23,546 bases of DNA from a virus. Numbering within the stretch: position 1 is the first letter of the stretch; every line of letters starts with the position of its first letter. A model generated the notes under the pieces. The model saw nothing but the letters and a program-made list of their open reading frames with translations, was not told the origin of the DNA and ran no database searches. Made by a program: the position numbers and the translations under genes. Positions 6,880-13,583 of this stretch are shown here, piece by piece. Location: IMG/VR virus record IMGVR_UViG_3300009094_000472, positions 1 through 23,546 of that record, one strand, 5' to 3'.

Positions 6880-9126
6880 ATGGCGGGGCTGCTCGACGAC
6901 ATCACCGAGTTCATCGGCGGGTCTCCAGATCCCAAGACGATGGACGCCTCCGGCCTGACCCAGGCCGACCGCCGGCAGTCGCTCTATGCCGGCCTGACCG
7001 ACATCGGGTCCAAGCTCTGGGCGGCCGGCGAGCCGATGTTCGGCAACGAGCGCGCCCGCTACCTGGCGTCGATCGGCAGCGTCCCGGCCAACATGGCGCA
7101 GATGCGCACGACCATCGCCCAGCAACGTATCCTCGGCATGAAGTCGGCCGAGGCGACGCGCCAGATGCAGACCCAGGCCCAGCTCGACGCCATGCTGAAG
7201 GACCCCGCCAAGGCCCAGCAACTGGTCGCGAGCCTGCCGGCGGACATGCGCGAACTGGCCATCGTCGCCATGCGCCAGAACGGCGCTAAGGGTCTGCTGG
7301 AGTTCCTCGGCCACGCCGACCAGCGCGCCCTGCAAAGGGCGCAGGCCAACAAGGCGACCATCGAGGCCGGTGTCCTCCAGCAACAATCGGAAAACCTCAA
7401 GAACCTGCTGGGTGGCGGTGGCGCTGCGCCAGCCGCGCCTGGCCAACCGCCAGCCGCCGTTCCCGGTCAGCCGCCAGCCGCCGCGCCCAGCCAACCACCG
7501 GCTGCCGTTCCGAGCCAGCCGCCGCCCGTGCTTACGCCCCAACAGCAGGTCATCGCCGCCCCGCCGCCGCCGTCGGCCGTGCCGCAGATGCCGCAGCCGG
7601 TGATCCCGCAGGGCGCCGGCGAAGGTCCCGATACCCCGGTGATGCCCGAGATCGTGGCTGGCCGTCCGGCCGGTACGGAAGGCCCCCGGATGATGCCGGA
7701 CATCACGCGGCTGCCTGTCCCCGGTACGCCGACACAAACCCCGCCGACACAAACGCCGCCGACACAAACGCCGACCGTCACGCCACCCGTTCTTGGTGGA
7801 CCGCGCACCCAGGTCGAGCTGCCGCCGACCCACCGGCCGCCGCGCACGGTGCAGGATCTTCCCCTGCAACAGCGCCAGGCCATCGCCGCCATGCCGATGA
7901 GCGAGCAGGGCAAGGCCATCGCCGCGGCGCTGACGCCCAAGACCAAGACGATGTTCCATGTCCCGACCGGACAGTTCGTCGACGTCGTCGAGCACGCGCC
8001 GCCGCATCCCGACTTCGCGCCCAAGGAGCACGCCGAAATGCTCCAGAAACAGCGCGAGTTCGCTCAGAAAGCTCTCAACGACAGCGTCATCCTGGGTCCC
8101 GACGGCAAGCCGCAGATCAACGAGGACCTGGCGCGCGCCAAGTACGTCGAAGAAACGATGAAATACAACGTCACCCAGGGTCCGGAGAAGTTCAAGCAAG
8201 CCACGGCGCGGCTGATCCAGGACCTCGCCAAGACCGGCTATGTCCTCGACGAAAACGGCAAGCCGGTGTTCGACGAGGCGACGGCCAAGCGCAACATGGA
8301 ATGGGCAGTCGCCGAGAAAGCCGCCGAGGCCATGGCCCAGGCCCAGGCCCAGCAGGTCGATCGTCAACGCACCCGCGAGGAGCGCGACGCCGCAACCCGC
8401 GAGCGCGCCCAGGCCAGCGAAGCCGCCAGCCGTGGACAGACGACGGAAGGCAAGCCCGATCCCGACGCCCAGCGCCGCCTGGCCGAGGCCGAGGCCGAGA
8501 AACAACGCCTGATCGCCGAAGGCAAGATGGCCACCCAGCTCGCCGAAAAGGCCTTCGACAAGTACAACGACACCACCGGCCCGGTGGCGCGCGCCTCGGG
8601 AGCCAAGAACCTCCTGCCGCTGATCTACGAGGCCCAGGACCTGGTTAACAAGGGTGTCATCGACGGGCCGTTGCCCGAACTCCGGCAAACCGTCGGTCGC
8701 TACCTGGAGAGCGCCGGCTTCGGCAAGCAGTCGCTGGAGAGCCTCAACCGCACCAGCCTGAACAACCTGCTGGGCCGCACCGTGATCGACAGCCTGACCA
8801 GCGGCCGGCCGCTCGGCTCACAGGTGTCCGACGCCGACCGCAAGTTCATGGAGAACATCTCGGGCCAGGGCAGCTTCACCCAGGCCGAACTCAAGCGCCT
8901 GCTCAGCATCGCCGAAGGCGAGGCGCGCAAGGCGTTTGCCGATCACAAGGGGGCCCAGGACCGGCTGGTCAGGAACTTCCCGCAGCTCGCCCCGCACGTG
9001 AAGGGCAACGACGACCTGGTGCCGCCTGATCGCGACGAAATCCTCAAGGAGATCCGTGCGCGCGATGCCGAGCGCATAGAGCGCGAAAAGAAAGACAATC
9101 AGCGCGGCGTCATCAATCCTCGCTAG
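6880..9126 (+). CDS. Large internal virion-like protein with Pro-rich repeat linker
   Basis: A 748-aa protein. The first ~165 residues are helical (Gln, Ala, Met, Leu), a Pro-rich linker spans roughly residues 180-330, and a long, charged, mostly helical region with coiled-coil character (Glu/Lys/Arg/Ala/Gln, about 370-560) leads into a C-terminal domain. The linker contains two tandem repeats at DNA level. The size, composition and gene order after a transglycosylase suggest an internal or ejection protein of a podovirus-like particle; this is inference because no diagnostic motif is seen. A strong AGGAG lies 6 bases before the ATG. Confidence 0.65.
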   Translation: MAGLLDDITEFIGGSPDPKTMDASGLTQADRRQSLYAGLTDIGSKLWAAGEPMFGNERARYLASIGSVPANMAQMRTTIAQQRILGMKSAEATRQMQTQAQLDAMLKDPAKAQQLVASLPADMRELAIVAMRQNGAKGLLEFLGHADQRALQRAQANKATIEAGVLQQQSENLKNLLGGGGAAPAAPGQPPAAVPGQPPAAAPSQPPAAVPSQPPPVLTPQQQVIAAPPPPSAVPQMPQPVIPQGAGEGPDTPVMPEIVAGRPAGTEGPRMMPDITRLPVPGTPTQTPPTQTPPTQTPTVTPPVLGGPRTQVELPPTHRPPRTVQDLPLQQRQAIAAMPMSEQGKAIAAALTPKTKTMFHVPTGQFVDVVEHAPPHPDFAPKEHAEMLQKQREFAQKALNDSVILGPDGKPQINEDLARAKYVEETMKYNVTQGPEKFKQATARLIQDLAKTGYVLDENGKPVFDEATAKRNMEWAVAEKAAEAMAQAQAQQVDRQRTREERDAATRERAQASEAASRGQTTEGKPDPDAQRRLAEAEAEKQRLIAEGKMATQLAEKAFDKYNDTTGPVARASGAKNLLPLIYEAQDLVNKGVIDGPLPELRQTVGRYLESAGFGKQSLESLNRTSLNNLLGRTVIDSLTSGRPLGSQVSDADRKFMENISGQGSFTQAELKRLLSIAEGEARKAFADHKGAQDRLVRNFPQLAPHVKGNDDLVPPDRDEILKEIRARDAERIEREKKDNQRGVINPR
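7441..7512 (+). repeat. 24-bp tandem repeat coding Pro-rich octapeptides
   Basis: Three diverged 24-bp units (7441-7464, 7465-7488, 7489-7512) plus a partial fourth encode repeats of the form Gly/Ser-Gln-Pro-Pro-Ala-Ala-x-Pro in the linker of the 748-aa protein. Confidence 0.85.
7731..7775 (+). repeat. 15-bp tandem repeat coding a Thr-Gln-Thr-Pro-Pro repeat
   Basis: Three 15-bp units (7731-7745, 7746-7760, 7761-7775) that are nearly identical, in frame with the 748-aa protein. Length variation between related phages would be expected here. Confidence 0.88.
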
Positions 9127-9137
9127 GAACCCGACGC

Positions 9138-11393
9138 ATGAACCCCTACGAGCTGCATGAGCAAGTCGCACGCATCCTGGAAAGCGGCGGCCCCAATGCC
9201 AAAGCCGACGCCGAGCGGCTGGTCAAGATGCACGGCTACACCACGGAGCAATGGGATGCGCTGGCGCCGCGCATCGCCAAGGCCGGCGAGGACAAGGGTT
9301 TTCTGGGAAGAGCCATCGAGAACCATCACATCCAGACGATCCACGGCAACGCCGGACGCGGTGCCGATCCGTTGGGCGGCAAGCACATCAGCGACCAGCT
9401 CCGTGTCCTCGCCGACACTGCCGGGTTCGGCATTCCCGATTTCATCAGTGGACAGCTCCCTGGACAGACCACGGCCGACCAGCGCCAGGCGACGCGCGAT
9501 GCGCGCGACCGCCTGACCCCCATCGAGCGTATCGCCCTGGACGTCAGCGGCGCCGTCATCGGTCCCGGCGGGACCGCGCTGAAAGCCGGCGCAGCCACGG
9601 CGACGGCCGGCCTGAGCAAGCTCCAGCAACTCATCGCCGCCGGCAAGGGCTTCGCCAAGCAGACGCCGCGCCTGGCCGGACAGGGCGCGGCCTACGGCAC
9701 AGCCGACTATGCCGGACACACATTGGGCGACAGCACGACGCCTATCGACAAACGGGTCGAGCAGGCCGCCGTGGCGGCAGCGGCCGGCGGGGCCGGCGGC
9801 GTCGTCCTGCCGGCCGCCATCCAGGGTGTCGGATCAGCAGTCGGTGCCGGAGTTCGCGCCGTCACCGGAGCCGCCAAAGAGGGTCTCACCAAGGCCCAGC
9901 AGAAGATCCTCGGCAAGATCGAGGCCGACGCCGAGGGGCGGGCCGCCTTCGAGGGTCGTCCCAAGCCCAGCCCGACCGGCTCGGTGCTGGAGGCCCGCCA
10001 GCAGATCATGGACCCGACCAATCCCGGCGCCGTCGATCCCAATGCCATGCTGGCCGAAACAGGTCCGGGTGCGCTCGCCCTGACCCAGGGCGTCGTCCAG
10101 CAGCCCGGTGCCGGATCGACGGCGACGCGGATGGCGATTGCCGACCGTGCGCGCGGCGAGGAAGGCCGGATGCAGGGCGCGGTCCAGCAGAACCTCGGAC
10201 CCTTCGGGCGCAACGCCCTGGTCCCCGGCAACGCGGCGCAGTCGGTCGAGCATCTGCGCGAGACCCAGGCCCGGCTGCACGAGAACTTCAATCCGATCCT
10301 CAACAACCAGAACACCCAGATCGACCCGGCGCGCGTCGAGGCCTTGGTCAATCATATCGACACCATGCTGGCGAGACTGCCGCCCGGCCCTTCGGTCGAG
10401 CGCGCCAACCTAGAGCGCGCCCGCCAGGGCCTGATCCTCGATCCGGGGACACCAGGGACAGCAGGGATACCGGGCAACGCCTACACCCTGCCGACGCCAC
10501 CGACGCAAGGCACGGCGCCGACCTACAACACCGATCCGCAGCAACTGCACAAGCTCAAGATGATCCATTCGGGCTTTGCCAGTCACATCCCCGGCGAGAC
10601 GGCGGGCGCCCAGGCAGCGGCGAGCGGCGCCAACAAGCAGGTCGCCGGCCGGCTCGACGAGATCCTCGACACGCACGTTCCCGGCTACCAGCAGATCAAC
10701 GAGCGGTCGCGCGCGCTCACCCGCAACATCGAGGACATCACCGAGGTCGGCGAAAAACTCTTCTCGCCGCGGACATCGCCGATCCAGGTCGGCGAGGCGG
10801 TCAACCGGGGACAGGGGCCGGTCTACGCCGGTGCCCAGTCCAAGCTCGGCGAGATCGTCGAGGGCTCGCCGCAGGGCACCCACGCCGCGATCAGCAGGAT
10901 CTTCGATCCGGCGCAGCCCGACACCATGGCCAAGCTGCGCATGATCTACGGCGAAGAGGGCACCCAGCGCCTGATCCAGCAGATCGAGGCCGAGACCCGG
11001 CGCAAGCAGACGACGCAGAGCGTCGTCGGCAACCCGCCGACCGCCGAGCGCATCGCCGCCAAGGAAGACCTCAACGAGGGCGTGGCGATACCCCGTTCGA
11101 CCGGCATCGAGCATTTCGTCGTGTCCATGCTGGCGGCGGGCAAGTCGGCGCTCGATGTCTTCCGCAACAAGGAGGTGCGCGACGAGATCGGCCGGGCGAC
11201 CAGCCTCAGGGGCGACGATCTCGACAGATACCTGGGCGACCTGATCGCCAATATTCAAATACAGCGCGCCAAGGCAGCCGACAGCAAGGTCACGGGCGCC
11301 CCCGGCGGCGTCCTCGGCGTCGGCCTGCTCGGCGATCCCAATGTCCCGCAGCCGCCAGGGCTGACCATCGACATCGACCGGCCGAACCGCTGA
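9138..11393 (+). CDS. Large internal virion-like / DNA ejection protein
   Basis: A 751-aa protein, last gene of the rightward block. Two Ala/Gly-rich hydrophobic stretches lie at residues about 132-160 and 208-246; they could insert into a membrane, as expected for ejection proteins that form a channel across the envelope. The rest is helical, with a short Gly-x-x-Pro-Gly-rich turn near 436-446 and a Thr/Pro patch after it. No enzymatic motif is recognised. AGGA lies 9 bases before the ATG. It ends in TGA at 11391-11393, and the next base already belongs to a gene on the other strand. Confidence 0.65.
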   Translation: MNPYELHEQVARILESGGPNAKADAERLVKMHGYTTEQWDALAPRIAKAGEDKGFLGRAIENHHIQTIHGNAGRGADPLGGKHISDQLRVLADTAGFGIPDFISGQLPGQTTADQRQATRDARDRLTPIERIALDVSGAVIGPGGTALKAGAATATAGLSKLQQLIAAGKGFAKQTPRLAGQGAAYGTADYAGHTLGDSTTPIDKRVEQAAVAAAAGGAGGVVLPAAIQGVGSAVGAGVRAVTGAAKEGLTKAQQKILGKIEADAEGRAAFEGRPKPSPTGSVLEARQQIMDPTNPGAVDPNAMLAETGPGALALTQGVVQQPGAGSTATRMAIADRARGEEGRMQGAVQQNLGPFGRNALVPGNAAQSVEHLRETQARLHENFNPILNNQNTQIDPARVEALVNHIDTMLARLPPGPSVERANLERARQGLILDPGTPGTAGIPGNAYTLPTPPTQGTAPTYNTDPQQLHKLKMIHSGFASHIPGETAGAQAAASGANKQVAGRLDEILDTHVPGYQQINERSRALTRNIEDITEVGEKLFSPRTSPIQVGEAVNRGQGPVYAGAQSKLGEIVEGSPQGTHAAISRIFDPAQPDTMAKLRMIYGEEGTQRLIQQIEAETRRKQTTQSVVGNPPTAERIAAKEDLNEGVAIPRSTGIEHFVVSMLAAGKSALDVFRNKEVRDEIGRATSLRGDDLDRYLGDLIANIQIQRAKAADSKVTGAPGGVLGVGLLGDPNVPQPPGLTIDIDRPNR

Positions 11394-11516
11394 TTACTTG
11401 CGCTTCGGCTTGGCGCGGGGCGGCTGGCGGCCACCAATCGTGACCGGCGTCGTGTCGGACTTGCCGAGCTTACGCAACAGTCCTTGGACGGCTTTGACGG
11501 TCTTGGTCTTGGCCAT
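11394..11516 (-). CDS. Very basic 40-aa protein, unknown function
   Basis: A short leftward gene with a strong AGGAG 6 bases before its ATG and ending in TAA. The 40 residues include 8 Lys and 4 Arg against a single Asp and no Glu, with positive clusters at both ends (Lys3/5/8 and the last seven residues). This charge suggests nucleic-acid or envelope binding, but no family is recognised. It is the last gene of the leftward block, 9 bases after the previous stop, and it directly abuts the convergent late gene. The good ribosome-binding site and operon context are the reasons for calling it. Confidence 0.7.
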   Translation of the reverse strand: MAKTKTVKAVQGLLRKLGKSDTTPVTIGGRQPPRAKPKRK

Positions 11517-11525
11517 GGCGTTCTC

Positions 11526-11942
11526 CTAGTGGCGCGGCGCCGGACGGCGCGGCGCGGCCGGTGCGCCGACGATCATCGCCAGTATTTCGTTCTCGGTCAT
11601 GTCCTCGGTCTGCAAACGGTGACGCTGGTCGGGCGGCAGATGCCCCATCAGCAAGATCTCGCGCAGCTCGTTCGACAGGTCGCCCGTGCCCTGCACCGGC
11701 GAGGCTTCGTCGACCACGGGACAGGGCAACGACAGGGGCGCGTTGTAGGTCGTCGCCGCACGGACAGCAGGACGAGGCACGGTGATCGCCGGCATCGGGA
11801 TGTCGGGCTCGGGCTTGCGCACCGTCGTCAAGTCGGCCTCGACGGCGGCGGCGTAGAGCCGGACCTGCTCCTCGGTCGAGTGCGGGTACTTGCCTCGGAA
11901 GACGACGACAGCGTCGTCGACCTGGCGCTTTACCTGATCCAC
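11526..11942 (-). CDS. Hypothetical protein, 138 aa
   Basis: I place the start at GTG 11942, just inside the end of the preceding gene (13-nt overlap); upstream of that the frame turns Arg/Pro/Gly-rich and is antisense-like. From this start the protein reads as an N-terminal acidic helix (Asp-Gln-Val-Lys-Arg-Gln-Val-Asp-Asp), a Pro-rich centre, and a helical C-terminal part with Leu-Ser-Asn-Glu-Leu-Arg-Glu-Ile-Leu-Leu. No signal, membrane segment or family is recognised. No Shine-Dalgarno sequence is obvious, so translation probably depends on coupling to the gene before it. The exact start is uncertain. Confidence 0.55.
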   Translation of the reverse strand: MDQVKRQVDDAVVVFRGKYPHSTEEQVRLYAAAVEADLTTVRKPEPDIPMPAITVPRPAVRAATTYNAPLSLPCPVVDEASPVQGTGDLSNELREILLMGHLPPDQRHRLQTEDMTENEILAMIVGAPAAPRRPAPRH

Positions 11943-12148
11943 GGCACCGCCGGCGGCCGTTGGACCGGCACCGGATCGCGCGTTGTCGGGGGTGTGTAGA
12001 TCGTGACGTCGCCCACGGTGGTCGACGACGCGCCGTTGTCGCAGATCACCATGTCCTTGACCGTGGTGCACAGCACCGTCTGGGCGTGGACAGGGGCCAT
12101 CGTCCCGACGATGGCGATGGCCCCCAGGCCGAGCAGCACAACTCTCAT
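11930..12148 (-). CDS. Exported small protein with signal peptide, 72 aa
   Basis: The N-terminus is a clear Sec signal peptide: Arg2, a hydrophobic core (residues 3-17), and a Val-His-Ala cleavage site after residue 22. The mature part would be only about 50 residues, with Cys27 and Cys36 that could form a disulfide in the periplasm, then a Thr/Pro-rich tail. There is no lipobox, so it is a soluble or membrane-associated periplasmic protein. The start overlaps the previous stop (ATGA), with GGGAG about 10 bases upstream. In a phage early block, an exported protein could act in superinfection exclusion or envelope remodelling; this is inference. Confidence 0.72.
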   Translation of the reverse strand: MRVVLLGLGAIAIVGTMAPVHAQTVLCTTVKDMVICDNGASSTTVGDVTIYTPPTTRDPVPVQRPPAVPWIR

Positions 12149-12348
12149 GCGATGATCTCTCCCTCGGCCGCCGGCGTATTGGCCGGGACATAGCGCGGTT
12201 TCCGTTGCTCGGCGTCGTTGAGCATGTCGACGACCTGGTAGGCCACGTCGGAACCATAGAACTCGGCGACCACGCCGTCGGCCGAGGTTTCGAGCAGGAA
12301 GACCGGGTGGTGTCCGCGCGAGGCGCGGTTGATGCGGTAGACCGTCAT
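12145..12348 (-). CDS. Hypothetical protein, 67 aa
   Basis: ATG at 12348 overlaps the preceding stop (ATGA), and its own TGA overlaps the start of the exported protein (ATGA). The short, soluble protein has a beta-rich N-terminal half (Val-Phe-Leu-Leu-Glu-Thr, Gly-Val-Val-Ala-Glu-Phe-Tyr) and one helix (Ala-Tyr-Gln-Val-Val-Asp-Met-Leu-Asn), a layout like a small alpha/beta domain. No family is recognised. There is no independent ribosome-binding site, so it is likely translated by coupling. The chain of overlaps on both sides supports it as a real gene. Confidence 0.65.
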   Translation of the reverse strand: MTVYRINRASRGHHPVFLLETSADGVVAEFYGSDVAYQVVDMLNDAEQRKPRYVPANTPAAEGEIIA

Positions 12349-12734
12349 GGCGTGGCCAAGGGTCCGCCGGTGATGACCAGCCGGTCGCGCTCGGCCTGGC
12401 TGTCCTCGAAGGCTGCCGGCGGCGCATCGGTCGGCACCTGGCCGCCGCCCAGCCAGCCGGCCTGTCCAGGGAGCGGCGCTTCCTGCGGGATGACCGGCGG
12501 CACGTAGTCGGCGAGCGCCGTCAGGATCAGCTCGGCGGCGTCCTGGGCGCGGGTCAGGGCGAGGACGCCATGCTGGGGATGATAAATCTCCCACATCATG
12601 CCCTGCGAGGTCGGGGTCTCGCGGACCACCGCTCCGGTGACGTCGGCCTGGGGCGTAAGGTCGAGCAGCGGGTCGCGATCGGGCGGCACGGTGTTGCCAT
12701 AGGCCGGATCGACCGGATCATTAAAGGTAGGCAT
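12345..12734 (-). CDS. Hypothetical Pro-rich protein, 129 aa
   Basis: ATG at 12734 with GGGAG 6 bases upstream. The N-terminal 35 residues and C-terminal 50 residues are Pro/Asp/Ala-rich and probably disordered; the middle (about 45-80) holds a Trp-Glu-Ile-Tyr-His strand and an Ala/Leu-rich helix. No signal peptide, membrane segment or known motif is seen. It overlaps the preceding gene by 14 nt and the next by 4 nt, as expected for a coupled early-phage gene. Function unknown. Confidence 0.68.
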   Translation of the reverse strand: MPTFNDPVDPAYGNTVPPDRDPLLDLTPQADVTGAVVRETPTSQGMMWEIYHPQHGVLALTRAQDAAELILTALADYVPPVIPQEAPLPGQAGWLGGGQVPTDAPPAAFEDSQAERDRLVITGGPLATP

Positions 12735-13017
12735 CGTGTTCTCCCATGCAGGGGTGAGGGGACGAGAACGTCAGCAGACTAAAAGCTCGATCCGGGTTGC
12801 GCAATTCGCGGCGGATCTTCTGGCGCACGAAGTCCTCAAGTCGCCGCTCGTTGATCTGCGGATGATTGCCCAGTTGCTGGACGATCGTGCGGCCGTCGGG
12901 CATCCCGATGATCATGCGGATGTGCCGGGTGCCGGCGTCCCAGGCGATGCTCGTCGCGCCCATCTCGCGAGCGACGCGCTCGGCGATGCGGGCCGACTTG
13001 AACGGTGGTCGGGTCAT
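12721..13017 (-). CDS. Small basic protein, 98 aa, unknown
   Basis: The ATG at 13017 has a near-perfect AGGAGG upstream and overlaps the preceding TGA. Residues 1-75 are basic and look like a compact alpha-beta domain: a first helix with several Arg, then two strands around Arg-His-Ile-Arg-Met-Ile-Ile-Gly-Met and Gly-Arg-Thr-Ile-Val, followed by an Arg-rich helix. This helix-strand-strand-helix pattern is loosely like HicA-type or double-stranded-RNA-binding-like small phage proteins, but the resemblance is weak and I assign no function. Confidence 0.72.
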   Translation of the reverse strand: MTRPPFKSARIAERVAREMGATSIAWDAGTRHIRMIIGMPDGRTIVQQLGNHPQINERRLEDFVRQKIRRELRNPDRAFSLLTFSSPHPCMGEHDAYL

Positions 13018-13184
13018 TTGTCCTCCTTTGCCAAGGCGCGGGTCAGTCGTTCATGTACGTGACGGCTGCCCTCACGACGCAGTCGCGTGTGCTCCTCAAT
13101 CGTGTCCCAGCACCAACCGATGTGGTTGATGGCCAGCAACAGGGCATCACGCAGTTCCTTGTTGTGGTTATCGTTGGTGGTCAT
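13014..13184 (-). CDS. Small helical protein, 56 aa, unknown
   Basis: A short leftward gene with GGGAGGA 6 bases before ATG 13184 and ATGA overlaps at both ends. The protein begins Met-Thr-Thr-Asn-Asp-Asn, then forms a Leu/Ala-rich helix (residues 10-20), a Gly-Trp-Cys-Trp centre (22-26), and an Arg/His/Glu-rich helix. It is charged overall and has no signal peptide. No family is recognised. The first five residues and ~15 bases around the start are shared with the gene just upstream, suggesting the start region was duplicated. Confidence 0.72.
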   Translation of the reverse strand: MTTNDNHNKELRDALLLAINHIGWCWDTIEEHTRLRREGSRHVHERLTRALAKEDK

Positions 13185-13408
13185 GTGTCTTCCTCCCTGG
13201 TGCCTTCGGCATAGGCAAGGGCCTTACGAGCGCAGGTCACGATTGCTGCGTTGCAGTTGGGCGTGCCGGTCTCGGCCAAGACGATGATGGTCTTCAAGGC
13301 GACCACCAGGCCGTCGACGGTGTCCAGCAACGGACCCATTTCCTCGTAGATGCGCTGGATTTGCTTGACCGTGAACTCGACGGGTTCGTCGTTGTCGTTG
13401 GTGGTCAT
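13181..13408 (-). CDS. Small acidic protein, 75 aa, unknown
   Basis: ATG 13408 follows the preceding stop by a single base. The protein opens Met-Thr-Thr-Asn-Asp-Asn-Asp, like its downstream neighbour, then has a helix with Val-Lys-Gln-Ile-Gln-Arg-Ile-Tyr-Glu-Glu and an amphipathic Leu/Val/Ala helix (residues 28-46). It holds two Cys and is acidic. No signal peptide or recognised family. The ribosome-binding site is poor (a GC-rich GGGG), so coupling to the tiny membrane gene before it is likely. Confidence 0.68.
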   Translation of the reverse strand: MTTNDNDEPVEFTVKQIQRIYEEMGPLLDTVDGLVVALKTIIVLAETGTPNCNAAIVTCARKALAYAEGTREEDT

Positions 13409-13409
13409 G

Positions 13410-13523
13410 TCAGCGCCCCGCGTGAACGACGATCATCAGAAGCGCGGCGCACAAACCGATAAATGCGCCCAGCCCGCCGCCGGCGAGAAATCCCAATCCC
13501 GAGAGAAGCAAGATCATTGGCAT
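13410..13523 (-). CDS. Mini membrane protein, 37 aa
   Basis: First gene after the promoter at 13555-13583. Nearly all residues from 3 to 33 are hydrophobic or Gly, forming one or two closely spaced membrane helices (Ile-Leu-Leu-Leu, then Gly-Gly-Gly-Leu-Gly-Ala, then Leu-Met-Ile-Val-Val), with a short positive end. An in-frame ATG at 13517 is an alternative start. Only a weak AGGA lies 10 bases upstream, so the call rests on the clear membrane-protein composition, tight spacing to the next gene and promoter position. Function unknown; small phage membrane proteins often interact with host envelope complexes. Confidence 0.6.
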   Translation of the reverse strand: MPMILLLSGLGFLAGGGLGAFIGLCAALLMIVVHAGR

Positions 13524-13554
13524 GGTTTTATGGTCCTATGGTGTTGCTTCCCCT

Positions 13555-13583
13555 AAGATAGTCAATTATCAGACAAATGTCAA
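13555..13583 (-). promoter_or_regulatory. Sigma70-like promoter for the small-gene cluster
   Basis: Reading leftward: -35 TTGACA (13583-13578), a 17-bp spacer, and -10 TATCTT (13560-13555), giving an expected start near 13548. The -35 is a perfect consensus and overlaps the stop codon of the PAPS-reductase-like gene. The -35/spacer includes the small dyad GACATTTGTC. The region is AT-rich in an otherwise GC-rich window. Confidence 0.72.

Noticed and set aside
7441-7775. Possible CRISPR array from regular short repeats
   Set aside because: Repeats are directly adjacent without spacers and encode an in-frame Pro-rich linker.
6160-8688. 842-codon open frame on the minus strand
   Set aside because: It crosses three well-supported rightward genes, has Arg/Gly/Leu-biased antisense composition and no ribosome-binding site; a by-product of high GC content.
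9251-11443. 730-codon open frame on the plus strand in another frame of the 751-aa gene
   Set aside because: Arg/Gly/Pro/Asp-rich frame-shifted shadow of the real gene, which has the normal ribosome-binding site and composition.
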